Assembly: GCF_026241095.1 (NCBI RefSeq)
Contig: NZ_JAPFGB010000001.1
Span: 186,001 to 250,000, forward strand
DNA: 64,000 bases
Direction: 5' to 3'
Origin: Saccharopolyspora sp. NFXS83
GTDB taxonomy: Bacteria; Actinomycetota; Actinomycetes; Mycobacteriales; Pseudonocardiaceae
The stretch's first letter is position 1. Every line of letters starts with the position of its first letter. Position numbers and translations under genes: made by a program. Below, one piece after another: positions 7,935-15,894 of the stretch. The notes under the pieces were generated by a model. That model was not told where the DNA came from and ran no database searches. It worked only from the letters and a program-made list of their open reading frames with translations.

Positions 7935-9214
7935 GCTGCACCCCTTTCGTTGGTGCTGGCGGGGGTGCCCGTCCCAGACGTCCCGGTCGTCCCGAGGCTG
8001 GTCAGGCTGGGACGGCTGGCTTCGCCGGGACGCTTCGATCCGTCCCGGAGCAGGAAGGCGTCCCGCGTAGAGCTGGGCGGCGACGCTTGGGACGTCCGGG
8101 ACGGCTCACCCCCGGAGGGCGAGCAGTAGCGGTTCCAGGCGTCGAGGAAGTCACTGCGGCGGTAGCCCTTGGATTGGCTGCCATCCGGGAAGCGGACGTT
8201 GCCTGAGCGGATGTCGAATTCGCCTAGGAGCCTGGCGAGCTTGGCTTGGGTGAGTCCTTGGGAGCCGTAATCCCGCCACGGTGCTTCGGGGTCGGCGTTG
8301 AGGTGGCGGATGAGTTCCGCGCTGGCGATCTCGTTGTGATCGCCGAAGCCGGTTCGGCAGTCCACCAGCAGGCGGGTGCGCAGCGTCCCTTCGTTGTCGC
8401 CCTGGGCCTCGGCGATGAGCGTCAGGGCCGCTTGTCGTGCTCGGTCCGGCCAGTCGCCGCCCGCATGGTCGGCGACGGTGATGAGCGGTTCCCAGGTATC
8501 GGCGGCGCGGTCTTCGACGGGCATCGTGGGCACCGCGCGTTCGAGCGCCGGGAGATCGCTGCGGAGCCAGTTGCCGACTCGCTCGGCGAGTTCCAGGAGA
8601 AGCGGCCGGTCACGGCGGTGCCGGTAGGGAAGTACCGATTCGCCCGGCGCTCGGCGACGCATCCGGATGATGACGGCTCGGTCTTCGATGGTGTCGGGCA
8701 TAGTGCCGATTCCGGCAAGGGCGGCCATCGCGAACGTGGGGATGGATTCGACGCGGTTGGTGGCGGCGTCGTAGCGCTTGGCGGGGCGGTTGCGCTGGTG
8801 CCCGGCGTTGAGCAGTCCGCGCAGGTCTTCGTTGCCGTCGGCGTTCGGGCCGAAGATGGTGTCGGCCTCGTCGACGAGCATGGTCGGCGGGTCTTCGGTG
8901 ATGGATCGGTAGACGGCGGCGGGGCTGGCGTTGACGGTCAGGAACGGGTCATGGCAAGTGGCTTCCACGACGTCGAGCAGTCGGGACTTCCCGCAGCGCT
9001 TCTCAGGCGCGCGGATCACCAGGCGGGGCGCGTGCGCCCAGGCCGGTTGTGCGTGGCTGGCGGCGATCCACAGCGTCACGGCGTTGGTGGCCTGCGGACT
9101 GGGCAGGACCACGTAGCGGGTCAGGGCCGCGTGCAGTTCGTCGAGCAGTGCGGCACCGGTTCGGGCGGGCTGGGGTGTCATCGAGCTATCTCCGATGGAG
9201 TCGGGGGCGGTCAT
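7931..9214 (-). CDS. DUF3631 P-loop ATPase of the AICE replication module
   Basis: The 427-residue product starts at ATG 9214, overlapping the primase stop (ATGA); longer frames upstream lie inside the primase gene. A P-loop-like EKRCGKSRLLDVV (about residues 58-70) and acidic TMLVDEADTIFG follow a short N-terminal helix region. The DUF3631 domain ends around residue 330 (GDHNEIASAELIRHL and LGEFDIRSGNVRF), and the last 60 residues are Ser/Thr/Pro-rich and disordered. In plasmids and AICEs these ATPases accompany primase-polymerases and are thought to act as the replicative helicase or loader. The family is clear; the biochemical role is inferred. Confidence 0.85.
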   Translation of the reverse strand: MTAPDSIGDSSMTPQPARTGAALLDELHAALTRYVVLPSPQATNAVTLWIAASHAQPAWAHAPRLVIRAPEKRCGKSRLLDVVEATCHDPFLTVNASPAAVYRSITEDPPTMLVDEADTIFGPNADGNEDLRGLLNAGHQRNRPAKRYDAATNRVESIPTFAMAALAGIGTMPDTIEDRAVIIRMRRRAPGESVLPYRHRRDRPLLLELAERVGNWLRSDLPALERAVPTMPVEDRAADTWEPLITVADHAGGDWPDRARQAALTLIAEAQGDNEGTLRTRLLVDCRTGFGDHNEIASAELIRHLNADPEAPWRDYGSQGLTQAKLARLLGEFDIRSGNVRFPDGSQSKGYRRSDFLDAWNRYCSPSGGEPSRTSQASPPSSTRDAFLLRDGSKRPGEASRPSLTSLGTTGTSGTGTPASTNERGAA

Positions 9215-10221
9215 GCGGTGCGGCCGAGTCCGAGCAGGGATTCCGGTCCGTCGTGGCTGCCGCGCTGCCAGCCACGGGATGCGTTGCGTCGGGCGGTGGC
9301 TTCTTCGAGGGGTTTGCCGGTGCGCTGGCGGCGGCGGATCGCGGCGTCCACCAGGGCGCCGATCGCGTCGTGTTCGGACCACGGCGCGGCGTCGTGCACG
9401 GCGAGGTTCGCCAGACGCCGGGCGGAGGCGTAGACGAGCCGCCAGCGCTCCCCGTCGCGGGTTTCGACCTTGTGCAGCTCGGCGTCCCAGACCCGCCGCC
9501 AGTAGCCGGGCGCATGGTCGCCGCTCGGACCGGGCGGAAGGTTGGGAGCTGTCACCGGCTCGATCACCGGAGCCGGGCGAGCGACCCGCGGCTTCAGCCA
9601 CTCCGGTAGCGAGGCGATCTCGATCCCGAACGAAACCCGCTCGTAGCGGCCGAAGCGGTCTTCAGGCGGTGCGGTGATCTCGCATCCCGGTGCGACGACG
9701 TAGCCGCCGTCCGCGCGGATGTCGATCTGGTGCCCGACCCTGCCGGTTGCGTCGCTGCCAACTTCCAGCCCGTCTGGGGCGAGGAAGTACAGGTGCCGTC
9801 CTTCGCTGGGGGTCTCGACAGTCAGCGTCTCCGGCCAGATCACGCCTTCAGCCGCGGTGATGGCGTGCAGTGCTTCCAACCCGTTCGCGACGGAGGTGGG
9901 CACGTCGTGCGCGGCGGACGCGGCTGGCTTGGGCTTGCGGTCGAGGTCGAGCACAACCAACCCGGAAGGACCGGTGCTGATGCCGACGTTCGCTCGCGGA
10001 GCCCGCGACCACCAGCGCCGGATCTGACCCAGGTCCGTGCTGGCCGAGAGGTAGCCGTGGCACGGGCGATCGGTGGTCAAGCACGAGCAGTCCGCCGGGA
10101 CGCACTGCTCGGCCTTGCAGCGAGTGCAGTTGCCGAACGGGCGCTTGCTGCCCGGTCGCAAGGGGAAGACGTGCAGCCCGTGGCGCGCGAGCCAGGTGGC
10201 GAGTTCGAGGGAAGTCGTCAT
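9211..10221 (-). CDS. Primase-polymerase (bifunctional DNA primase/polymerase, N-terminal type)
   Basis: The start is ATG 10221, directly behind AAGGAGGAGACC; an in-frame ATG five codons earlier has no ribosome site. The 336-residue protein carries a PrimPol domain. After LARHGLHVFPLRPGSKRP there is a Cys-rich knuckle (CTRCKAEQCVPADCSC), then WWSRAPRANVGISTGPSGL, the metal-binding VVLDLDRK, and GRHLYFLAP, the histidine motif. IDIRADGGYVVAPG closes the domain. The C-terminal third is helical. The enzyme would prime and extend DNA at the element's origin. It is coupled to the DUF3631 gene by an ATGA overlap and follows the GGDEF gene by 11 bp. Confidence 0.9.
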   Translation of the reverse strand: MTTSLELATWLARHGLHVFPLRPGSKRPFGNCTRCKAEQCVPADCSCLTTDRPCHGYLSASTDLGQIRRWWSRAPRANVGISTGPSGLVVLDLDRKPKPAASAAHDVPTSVANGLEALHAITAAEGVIWPETLTVETPSEGRHLYFLAPDGLEVGSDATGRVGHQIDIRADGGYVVAPGCEITAPPEDRFGRYERVSFGIEIASLPEWLKPRVARPAPVIEPVTAPNLPPGPSGDHAPGYWRRVWDAELHKVETRDGERWRLVYASARRLANLAVHDAAPWSEHDAIGALVDAAIRRRQRTGKPLEEATARRNASRGWQRGSHDGPESLLGLGRTA

Positions 10222-10232
10222 GGTCTCCTCCT

Positions 10233-10832
10233 TCATGCGGCGTGGTCGGGCGGCGGCAGGTCGCGGGTGCGACGTGGTCTGCCGGTGCGCAGAGCGGGCA
10301 TCCGGCGGGCGTGCTTGGCCCGGTACATGCGGCGATCGGCCGCGCCGAGCAGGTCGCCGAGCGGGGTGCCGGCTGCGGCGACGGTGAGCCCGACGCTGCC
10401 GAGCGCGGTGATCTGGTGACCGCGCACGTCGAGGGGGTCGGCGAGGGCGGCCGTGATCTCGTTTGTCCGGCGCACGGCGTCTTGGCGATTCGTACGTCCG
10501 AGGTGGATGGCGAACTCATCGCCGTGCAGCCGGACGGCTCGCTCGCCGGGTGCGGTGTTCTCCGCGAGGCGGGCGGCGACGGCGGTCAGGACGTCGTTGC
10601 CGAAGTCGTGGCCGTGGGTGTCGTTGATGACCTTGAAGCGGTCGAGGTCGATCAGCAGCACTCCCACCAGTCCCGATCGACGGGTGCGGCGGGCATGGCG
10701 CCGGAGTGCGGCCCTGTTGCCGATGCCGGTCAGTTCGTCGGTGTGCACGCGCCGGTGAAGCGCGACGGCGGTCGCGGTGGCGACTGCCGCCCAACCGGTG
10801 GTAGCCAGTGGCAAGGTGATCTCTGCGAACAT
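10233..10832 (-). CDS. Membrane-anchored GGDEF-domain protein (HGDEF variant)
   Basis: The start at ATG 10832 is favoured by AGGAGG seven bases upstream; the longer frame reaching 10967 lacks one. One N-terminal membrane helix (residues about 5-25) precedes a full-length GGDEF domain: ELTGIGNR, LLIDLDRFKVINDTHGHDFG, signature R-L-H-G-D-E-F (103-107), then AADRRMYRAKHA near the end. The metal-binding Asp62 and the Glu of the signature are present, but the first Gly is His. No inhibitory RxxD motif lies at the expected place. Diguanylate cyclase activity is possible. It sits inside the AICE replication operon, 11 bp ahead of the primase gene. Confidence 0.85.
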   Translation of the reverse strand: MFAEITLPLATTGWAAVATATAVALHRRVHTDELTGIGNRAALRRHARRTRRSGLVGVLLIDLDRFKVINDTHGHDFGNDVLTAVAARLAENTAPGERAVRLHGDEFAIHLGRTNRQDAVRRTNEITAALADPLDVRGHQITALGSVGLTVAAAGTPLGDLLGAADRRMYRAKHARRMPALRTGRPRRTRDLPPPDHAA

Positions 10833-10918
10833 CTGGTGCGCCTCCTGCGCAGGGGGTGAAGTGGTCCCGCCCGGCCGGACTCCGGCCAGAGGAAGCCGGG
10901 CGGGACCGCGGTCCTTCG

Positions 10919-11176
10919 TCAGCGGTTGCGGCGGTTGCTGTGGTGCAGGCGGCGGTAGGCGTTCCATGCCTTCAGCCCGATCCGGGGGCGCAGCCCGGTG
11001 GCGCGGCAGCGCGGGCAGTGGCGGATGGCCCGGATGAACGGGGAGCGGAGCTTGCCCGTGCCTCCGCAGGTCCGGCAGGCCTTGAACGGCCAGATCTTGC
11101 AGCTCGCCGCGTAACCGAGAGTGATTACCAGTAGGGCGGCGAACAGGAACGCCGTTGCCGAGTCGGTGGGGGTCAT
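10919..11176 (-). CDS. Small membrane protein with two CxxC zinc knuckles
   Basis: The 85-residue product starts at ATG 11176, six bases after AGGAGG. A membrane helix (about residues 8-25, AFLFAALLVITLGYAA) is followed by a basic region with CRTCGGTGK and CPRCRATG, a zinc-ribbon/DnaJ-like pair. The C-terminus is very basic. Small proteins of this layout are common next to tra genes in AICEs, with no assigned role. It is the first gene after the CTAG-repeat cluster and probably heads the replication operon. Confidence 0.8.
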   Translation of the reverse strand: MTPTDSATAFLFAALLVITLGYAASCKIWPFKACRTCGGTGKLRSPFIRAIRHCPRCRATGLRPRIGLKAWNAYRRLHHSNRRNR

Positions 11177-11215
11177 GGATGGCCTCCTGGCGGTTTTTGG
11201 CACGCGTCGGCCCAG

Positions 11216-11307
11216 GCGCCTCTAGGGGCTAGGGCGCTGGTGAGGAAAGAGAGAGGTGTCTAGCGGGGTCTCTAGACCTAGAGGCGGCACCGTCTAGGGC
11301 TAGAGGC
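11216..11307. repeat. CTAG-rich repeat cluster, candidate clt/origin/operator
   Basis: Seven CTAG tetramers occur within 82 bp (11222, 11229, 11260, 11272, 11278, 11294, 11300), mostly inside GTCTAG, CTCTAG or CTAGAGG. GCCTCTAG (11218-11225) is inverted twice as CTAGAGGC (11278-11285 and 11300-11307). CTAG is normally rare in high-GC actinobacterial DNA. The cluster fills the non-coding gap between traB and the zinc-knuckle gene, where a transfer locus, replication origin or repressor site would be expected. Confidence 0.6.
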
Positions 11308-11317
11308 CCACGCCGGG

Positions 11318-13498
11318 CTATCCGGCGTCACGATGACGGTTACGCTCTGCGACTTTTTCGGTGATGTCGGCGCGGGTGATGCCGATGCGGCTAGCGCCTT
11401 TGCCTTCGTCGGTGGTGCCCCAGACCTGGGCGGTGCGGATGCCGTGCCGCTTCAAGGCGGCGGTGAGGTCGGCGGCTTCCCGGTAGGTGCCGTAGACGTC
11501 GGGTCGCAGTTCGTAGAGGCGTGCGATGACTCGTTCGTTCCAGACCTTCTTCTCGGTCTCCGGCACCACGGTGAGGACGTCTTCGAGCAGCGTGTCCCGG
11601 CGGGAGTCCTGTTCGGACTGAAGCTGCTCGCCGATCGCGTGACCAGTGAGGGTTCCGGCCTGTTCGCGGAGGTTCCGGGCGTAGGCCACGACCTTCTCAG
11701 CGGCCGGACCGTCGAGCCCCGCGACCGTCCGCACGATCTGCGCCTCCGAGCCTTCGCCGACGAGGTAGCCGATGCCCTTGTCTTCCCACGCGAACGTCGT
11801 GGCCCGGACGCCTTGCTTGTACTTCGAGGTGCCCAACACCATGTCGTTCTCGGTCTGCCCCTGGACCTTCAGGCAAAACCGGGTCGACACGTTCGCGCTG
11901 ATCCCGGTCGGCAGGGACTTCGCATCCGGGCGTTGGGTGGCGAGCATCAAGATGATCCCGAGTGCCGGGCCTCGCTTGACCAGGTCGGTGCAGATCGCCT
12001 CCAGCTCTTCGCCGAAATCGGGGTGCTCGAACCACACCTGGCATTCATCCACCCCGATGACGATCGGATGCAGCCGCAAGCTCTTCTTGCTGGCCAGGTC
12101 AGGCGTGACCTTGTTCTCCGGCGCCTTTCCGTTCTTCGCCAGATCGCGGATCAGCTTCGCCCGGCGACGCAGCTCATCGCGCAGTCCGCGCAGGTCAGTG
12201 ACGGCCTGGTCTATCTCCTCCGGCTCGTCCCCGACGCCGTGCACGTGGGTGACGGGTTCCAGTGGATCGAGGTCGCCGGTGCCTTTCAGGTCGTAGGTGT
12301 GGAGCTCGGCCCGGGGGTCGAGGGCGGCGATGAGCAGCAGCTCGCGCAGGGCGAATGTCTTGCCCATGCGGGGAATCGCGCCGATGACCACGGAGGTGAA
12401 CATCAACCGCAGATCGACCCACCGGCCGCGCTGATCGGTGCCGAACGGCTGCGACTGGAACAGATCGACCCGGTTGCCCTTGCGTAGTGCCCAGGCGGGT
12501 TGGGTGGCTTTGCGCATGTCCTGATCCCCCACCCACAGCACCAAGCGCCCGGCATGCTCGGCGTTGTCAGCCTCCGGCCACACACAGCCCAACGGGCGCC
12601 GGAGTCCGGAGGCGAGCTTGGCGCGACGCTCCATGATGTCGCCCGGTGTCACCCCCGGCGGCAGGTCGATGTCCGCACGCCACCCCTTTCCGTCGCGAGC
12701 GATCGGACGCGGGAAGCCCACTCCCGTGCCGCCCTTGCCCAAAGCCTGGTTGATCAGCGAAATGCCCAGGGATGCCAGTGCGGTTTCGACTGCGCCGGAG
12801 GTGAGCTTGGGGACCTTGGTGGACTCCACTGCCCGGCTCGCGATCGGCTTGTCAGCAGGCGCTCCCAACCAGCCCAGACCGGCGAGAGCAGCAGTGACGA
12901 AGACCCACTGCGCGATCTCCGGCAGCAGCTCCCGCACCAGGAAGATCGCTACGACGCTCGCAGCGCCGAGGCCGGTGGCGATCACAGCTCTTGCACGGAC
13001 CCGACCGTCCCGCTGCTGGGACAGCTTCAGGTACTCGGCGGCGTCCTCCCGTCGAGCGGAGGCATACCGGACCGGACGTCCTTCGGCGTCGGTGACCCAG
13101 TTGAGCAAGGCGCGCAGCAACCGGAGAATCCCTTGAGGAACTCGCGCGACGATGCGCCCGAGGTAGAGCGGGCAGCGAACCGCGTGGAACCCGGCGGTGT
13201 GTCCGGAGTAGCCGAGCGCCCACCTCGCGGTGGCGCGGAACTCCTGCGGGTCCTTGGCCCAGGCGGGCAGGATCGGCAGCCGCTTCTCCGGCCGCACCAG
13301 CGGCGACCCGGTTTCGGATCTTGCCTCGGGCTGGTCGACGGACTCCGGCTCGACGATCTCGCCCTCGATCACCTCCGGGTCCGGCGCTCCCGGCTTGGCC
13401 TGCCCGGAATTGGGAGCTTCGACCCTTTCGGAGTGCAGGTGCAAGACTCGGGCGGTCTGCTGCTCGGCCTGGTCGTGGTGCTCGTCGTGGTGGTTCAT
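11318..13498 (-). CDS. traB: TraB-like FtsK/SpoIIIE DNA translocase
   Basis: The 726-residue protein starts at ATG 13498 behind GGAGGTG and overlaps the upstream gene by ATGA. Residues 1-75 are hydrophilic, and two membrane helices lie at about 172-190 and 197-215. The motor domain has Walker A GAIPRMGKT (373-381), the LHTYDLKGTGDL motif (about 399-410), Walker B IVIGVDEC (479-486) and LMLATQRPDAKSLP. A C-terminal winged-helix (about 660-726) corresponds to the gamma-like domain that recognises short clt repeats in Streptomyces TraB. It would pump double-stranded DNA to the recipient at mycelial contacts. The CTAG cluster just downstream is its natural candidate binding site. Confidence 0.92.
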   Translation of the reverse strand: MNHHDEHHDQAEQQTARVLHLHSERVEAPNSGQAKPGAPDPEVIEGEIVEPESVDQPEARSETGSPLVRPEKRLPILPAWAKDPQEFRATARWALGYSGHTAGFHAVRCPLYLGRIVARVPQGILRLLRALLNWVTDAEGRPVRYASARREDAAEYLKLSQQRDGRVRARAVIATGLGAASVVAIFLVRELLPEIAQWVFVTAALAGLGWLGAPADKPIASRAVESTKVPKLTSGAVETALASLGISLINQALGKGGTGVGFPRPIARDGKGWRADIDLPPGVTPGDIMERRAKLASGLRRPLGCVWPEADNAEHAGRLVLWVGDQDMRKATQPAWALRKGNRVDLFQSQPFGTDQRGRWVDLRLMFTSVVIGAIPRMGKTFALRELLLIAALDPRAELHTYDLKGTGDLDPLEPVTHVHGVGDEPEEIDQAVTDLRGLRDELRRRAKLIRDLAKNGKAPENKVTPDLASKKSLRLHPIVIGVDECQVWFEHPDFGEELEAICTDLVKRGPALGIILMLATQRPDAKSLPTGISANVSTRFCLKVQGQTENDMVLGTSKYKQGVRATTFAWEDKGIGYLVGEGSEAQIVRTVAGLDGPAAEKVVAYARNLREQAGTLTGHAIGEQLQSEQDSRRDTLLEDVLTVVPETEKKVWNERVIARLYELRPDVYGTYREAADLTAALKRHGIRTAQVWGTTDEGKGASRIGITRADITEKVAERNRHRDAG

Positions 13499-14355
13499 CG
13501 GTTCACCTCCGTGGGGTCGGTGTGCAGCAGGTGGGTGAGGGCGGCGCCCATGCCGAGCACGGCGACGGGCAGGCAGGCGACCAGCGTGGTGATCCACCAG
13601 GGAGCTGAGGTCATGCCCGCAGCGGTCATCAGGTGGTAAGCGACCTGGCCGAGCGCACCGAGCCCGAGCGAGCCCAGCGCCGAGATCCGGGCGAACCGGC
13701 GAGCCCGCTGCGGGACGCGGCCGGAGAGCCAGACACGGAGTGCGTAGGCGGCGTAGGTCTCGACACCGATCGGGAGCGTGATCGCGGTGTTGAGTTCGAA
13801 CCCGGACCAGATGCCCGGAAGCGGGTGCACGATGCCGAACCCGGTGAGTCCGCCCAGGCCGACCCAGCCGGACCAGATCGCCACGAACGCGGGCAACGCC
13901 AGCAACAACACCGGCCAACGCGGAACCGGCCTGGCGACGGTCGGCGGCTCCGGGCTCGCGATCTTGTCCACCTGCTCCGACTCGACCGGTCCGGCTTCCG
14001 CATGAGCGCTCGATCGTTCTGGCTCGACACTTCTGGCGGACCCGGACTCAGTGGGTTCCGGTTCTGGGCTCGGCTGCTCTTCGTCGCCTTCCGGGAACTG
14101 CTGAGAGGGCTCCTGGCCGGAGCTATCCGGTTCGGTCCCGGCGACCAGGTGCAGCCGGACAGGGCCCGTCTCGTCGTCCGTCGCAGCGGGCTTTCCGAGC
14201 AGCTCTAGGACCGTGTTGGCCTTCTTCGCCCCGATCCGAAGTTCCGACATCAGCCGGTTTCGTGACGGCAGCTCACCGAGGTCGACGACCAGCTGACGGG
14301 CTTGCGGGATCAGGTCGTCGATCGGCACGGGATACGCGCTCTTCACGGCGGTCAT
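13495..14355 (-). CDS. AICE spread-type membrane protein with N-terminal helix-turn-helix
   Basis: This 286-residue protein starts at ATG 14355 behind GGGAGGTGG. Residues 1-55 contain a helical DNA-binding-like segment (LGELPSRNRLMSELRIGAKK). Residues 60-140 are Pro/Glu/Ser-rich and acidic, and the rest holds about four membrane helices (PVLLLALPAFVAIWSGWVGL, then three more). The arrangement resembles DUF2637/spread-type proteins next to traB in AICEs, which help plasmid DNA move along septate mycelium. It overlaps both neighbours by ATGA, so all three are translationally coupled. Confidence 0.78.
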   Translation of the reverse strand: MTAVKSAYPVPIDDLIPQARQLVVDLGELPSRNRLMSELRIGAKKANTVLELLGKPAATDDETGPVRLHLVAGTEPDSSGQEPSQQFPEGDEEQPSPEPEPTESGSARSVEPERSSAHAEAGPVESEQVDKIASPEPPTVARPVPRWPVLLLALPAFVAIWSGWVGLGGLTGFGIVHPLPGIWSGFELNTAITLPIGVETYAAYALRVWLSGRVPQRARRFARISALGSLGLGALGQVAYHLMTAAGMTSAPWWITTLVACLPVAVLGMGAALTHLLHTDPTEVNR

Positions 14356-14591
14356 CGGGCCACCTCCCAGCCCAGTCGGGGCGCGGGGACGCGCTCGGCC
14401 AGGTAGTCAACGGCGAGGATGGCGCCGCGCAGCAGTGCCACCACGGCGAACGCGAACAGCGCGGCAGTGCGCACCAGCCCGGAGGCCAGCGACAACGCGA
14501 TCAGCAGGGTGATCGGCAAAGCCACCACTCGCAGCACCCGGAACGCCACCCGCACGGACGGGCTCACGAACCTGAACAGGCGCACTAGCAT
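14352..14591 (-). CDS. Small spread-type membrane protein
   Basis: The 79-residue product starts at ATG 14591 behind AGGAGG and overlaps the next gene by ATGA. It has a basic N-terminus (VRLFRFVSPSVRVAFRVLRV) and two predicted membrane helices separated by a short loop. No domain is recognised. Position and topology match the small Spd proteins of Streptomyces conjugative plasmids. Confidence 0.75.
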   Translation of the reverse strand: MLVRLFRFVSPSVRVAFRVLRVVALPITLLIALSLASGLVRTAALFAFAVVALLRGAILAVDYLAERVPAPRLGWEVAR

Positions 14592-14724
14592 CGGATTCCT
14601 CCTGGTTGATCAGGGATTGGTCGGGAGCCCCGGCCCGGCGGTTCTTGGCGGGATCGGCCGGGCCGGGGGCACCGCTAGCTGAAGGTGCAGGCGTCGCGCA
14701 GGACGGCCGCTCGGTTGCCGCTGC

Positions 14725-15006
14725 TCACGCGGCCTCCCCGAGGGCGGTCGGGTCCTCGACCGTGGCGGTGATGCGTCGGAGCGCGGTGTTGTCCATCCGC
14801 CGCAGGTGGCGACGTGCTCGCACCCGGTCACCGGAGCTGACGTCCGAATGTCCGCACGGCAATGCGGGGCGCTGCGGCGCTCCCAACTCTTCGGCGATCA
14901 CGGATTCCCAGTGGTCCCGCACCAGAAGCCGGTCCCACTCGGGCAACGCGGCTTCGATCGAAGCCAGATCGGCAGCGCTCGGAACGTCGAGGTCAAGCTC
15001 GTGCAT
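14725..15006 (-). CDS. Small AICE protein of unknown function (93 aa)
   Basis: The start at ATG 15006 is chosen for GGAGG six bases upstream; an upstream ATG at 15036 lacks a ribosome site. The protein begins with an acidic helix (LDVPSAADLASIEAALPEWD), has a CGH motif in PALPCGHSDVSSGD, and ends with basic RVRARRHLRRMDNTALRRI. It resembles small acidic AICE proteins such as DUF6284, but I cannot assign it. It is the first gene of the minus-strand transfer operon, downstream of the promoter at 15038-15066. Confidence 0.65.
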   Translation of the reverse strand: MHELDLDVPSAADLASIEAALPEWDRLLVRDHWESVIAEELGAPQRPALPCGHSDVSSGDRVRARRHLRRMDNTALRRITATVEDPTALGEAA

Positions 15007-15037
15007 GACGCCTCCATGGTGTCGTTTCACGCTCATA

Positions 15038-15066
15038 TTGGTAGTGAATTGATAGTAGTTTGTCAA
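15038..15066 (-). promoter_or_regulatory. Promoter of the transfer operon
   Basis: On the minus strand, TTGACA (15066-15061) and TACCAA (15043-15038) are spaced by 17 bases, a good sigma-70-type promoter for the genes from 15006 leftward. Confidence 0.6.
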
Positions 15067-15098
15067 CGGGTTCACCAGTGATTTGGCAGTGAAGTGAT
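15043..15098. promoter_or_regulatory. AGTGA repeat array, candidate XRE operator
   Basis: AGTGA occurs at 15043-15047, 15077-15081, 15088-15092 and 15093-15097. The array overlaps the -35/-10 region of the transfer promoter and lies 46 bp upstream of the divergent XRE gene. Repression of both directions by that protein is inferred. Confidence 0.45.
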
Positions 15099-15143
15099 CG
15101 GCTCAGCTAGGCTTGCCGCAGGTCACGACGGGCAGGAGGCCCC

Positions 15144-15473
15144 TTGAACGAGGACTGGCGTGCGGTCGGCCAAGCCATCGGCGAGCGGCTGGACGAACGA
15201 GGCACGACGATGACCGATCTCGCCGCGCAGGCCGAGGTCTCGCTGACGACGGTGCGCGAACTCGTGCACGTGCTGAGCACCCGCCGGCGTAACCCGCGGA
15301 CGCTGAGCCGCATCTCGAAGGCCCTCGGCTGGCCGGAGGACCACTTGCAGAAGGTCTTGCGCGGCGGTGAGTCGTCCACTCCGGACGCTGGTGCCGACGA
15401 CGTCCAGGCGCTCCGCGCCGAGCTGCGCGCGCTGCGGAAGCGGGTCGAGCACCTGGAAAACCGGCTGAGTTAG
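15144..15473 (+). CDS. XRE-family helix-turn-helix regulator with coiled-coil tail
   Basis: The 109-residue protein starts at TTG 15144, with GGCAGGAGG (15131-15139) upstream. The helix-turn-helix spans about residues 8-70 (MTDLAAQAEVSLTTVRELVH, then LSRISKALGWPEDHLQKVL). The C-terminal 30 residues form a heptad-like coiled coil (ALRAELRALRKRVEHLENRL), suggesting dimerisation. It is divergent from the transfer operon and is a good candidate for the Kor-type repressor of conjugation. Its 3' end overlaps the convergent small gene by 4 bp. Confidence 0.82.
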   Translation: MNEDWRAVGQAIGERLDERGTTMTDLAAQAEVSLTTVRELVHVLSTRRRNPRTLSRISKALGWPEDHLQKVLRGGESSTPDAGADDVQALRAELRALRKRVEHLENRLS

Positions 15474-15673
15474 CTCAGGACGTTCTGCAAGAACGTCGCC
15501 ATCCCGGTCACCACGGACCCGAGGAACCCCGCTAGCTGGGTCGCCAGGTTCGCGGCGCTCACCGGGTCCTGCACCACCAGCGTCAGGACCGCCAACCCCA
15601 TCAGGGCGCCGAGCACCTTCGGCAGTACTCCGCCGCCATTCGAGCCGGGCATGGGGAACGTCTGCTTTGCCAT
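15470..15673 (-). CDS. Small membrane protein (67 aa)
   Basis: The start is ATG 15673 behind GAGAGGTG. After a short hydrophilic start (MAKQTFPMPGSNGGG) come two hydrophobic stretches (VLGALMGLAVLTLVV and LAGFLGSVVTGMATFL). The size, Gly-rich linker and AICE location match small membrane peptides of unknown role. It converges on and overlaps the XRE gene. Confidence 0.65.
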   Translation of the reverse strand: MAKQTFPMPGSNGGGVLPKVLGALMGLAVLTLVVQDPVSAANLATQLAGFLGSVVTGMATFLQNVLS

Positions 15674-15815
15674 TGCTGTCACCTCTCGTCGTGGTGGTCG
15701 CGGAGTGGCGGGGCTTCTGATCGCTCCCGGTTTCCGTTTCCGTTGCCATGACTCAAGAGTCCGTCGTCGGGCGCTGTTACGGCAGCGCACACGTGCGGGC
15801 GCATTGGCACAGAGA

Positions 15816-15847
15816 GGGGGCACACGCGACGAACCGCGTGTGCCCCC
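15816..15847. promoter_or_regulatory. 13-bp inverted repeat upstream of the XRE-TPR gene
   Basis: GGGGGCACACGCG (15816-15828) and CGCGTGTGCCCCC (15835-15847) are perfect arms around a 6-nt loop. No T-tract follows. It lies 47 bp upstream of the start at 15895, so an operator or mRNA leader hairpin is more likely than a terminator. Confidence 0.5.
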
Positions 15848-15894
15848 GATAGGTCGGCCCCGCATGTTTTACTACTCGGCGGAGGCACGGGATC

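Noticed and set aside
15816-15847. CRISPR repeat
   Set aside because: It is a single inverted repeat; no repeated units with regular spacers occur anywhere in the window.
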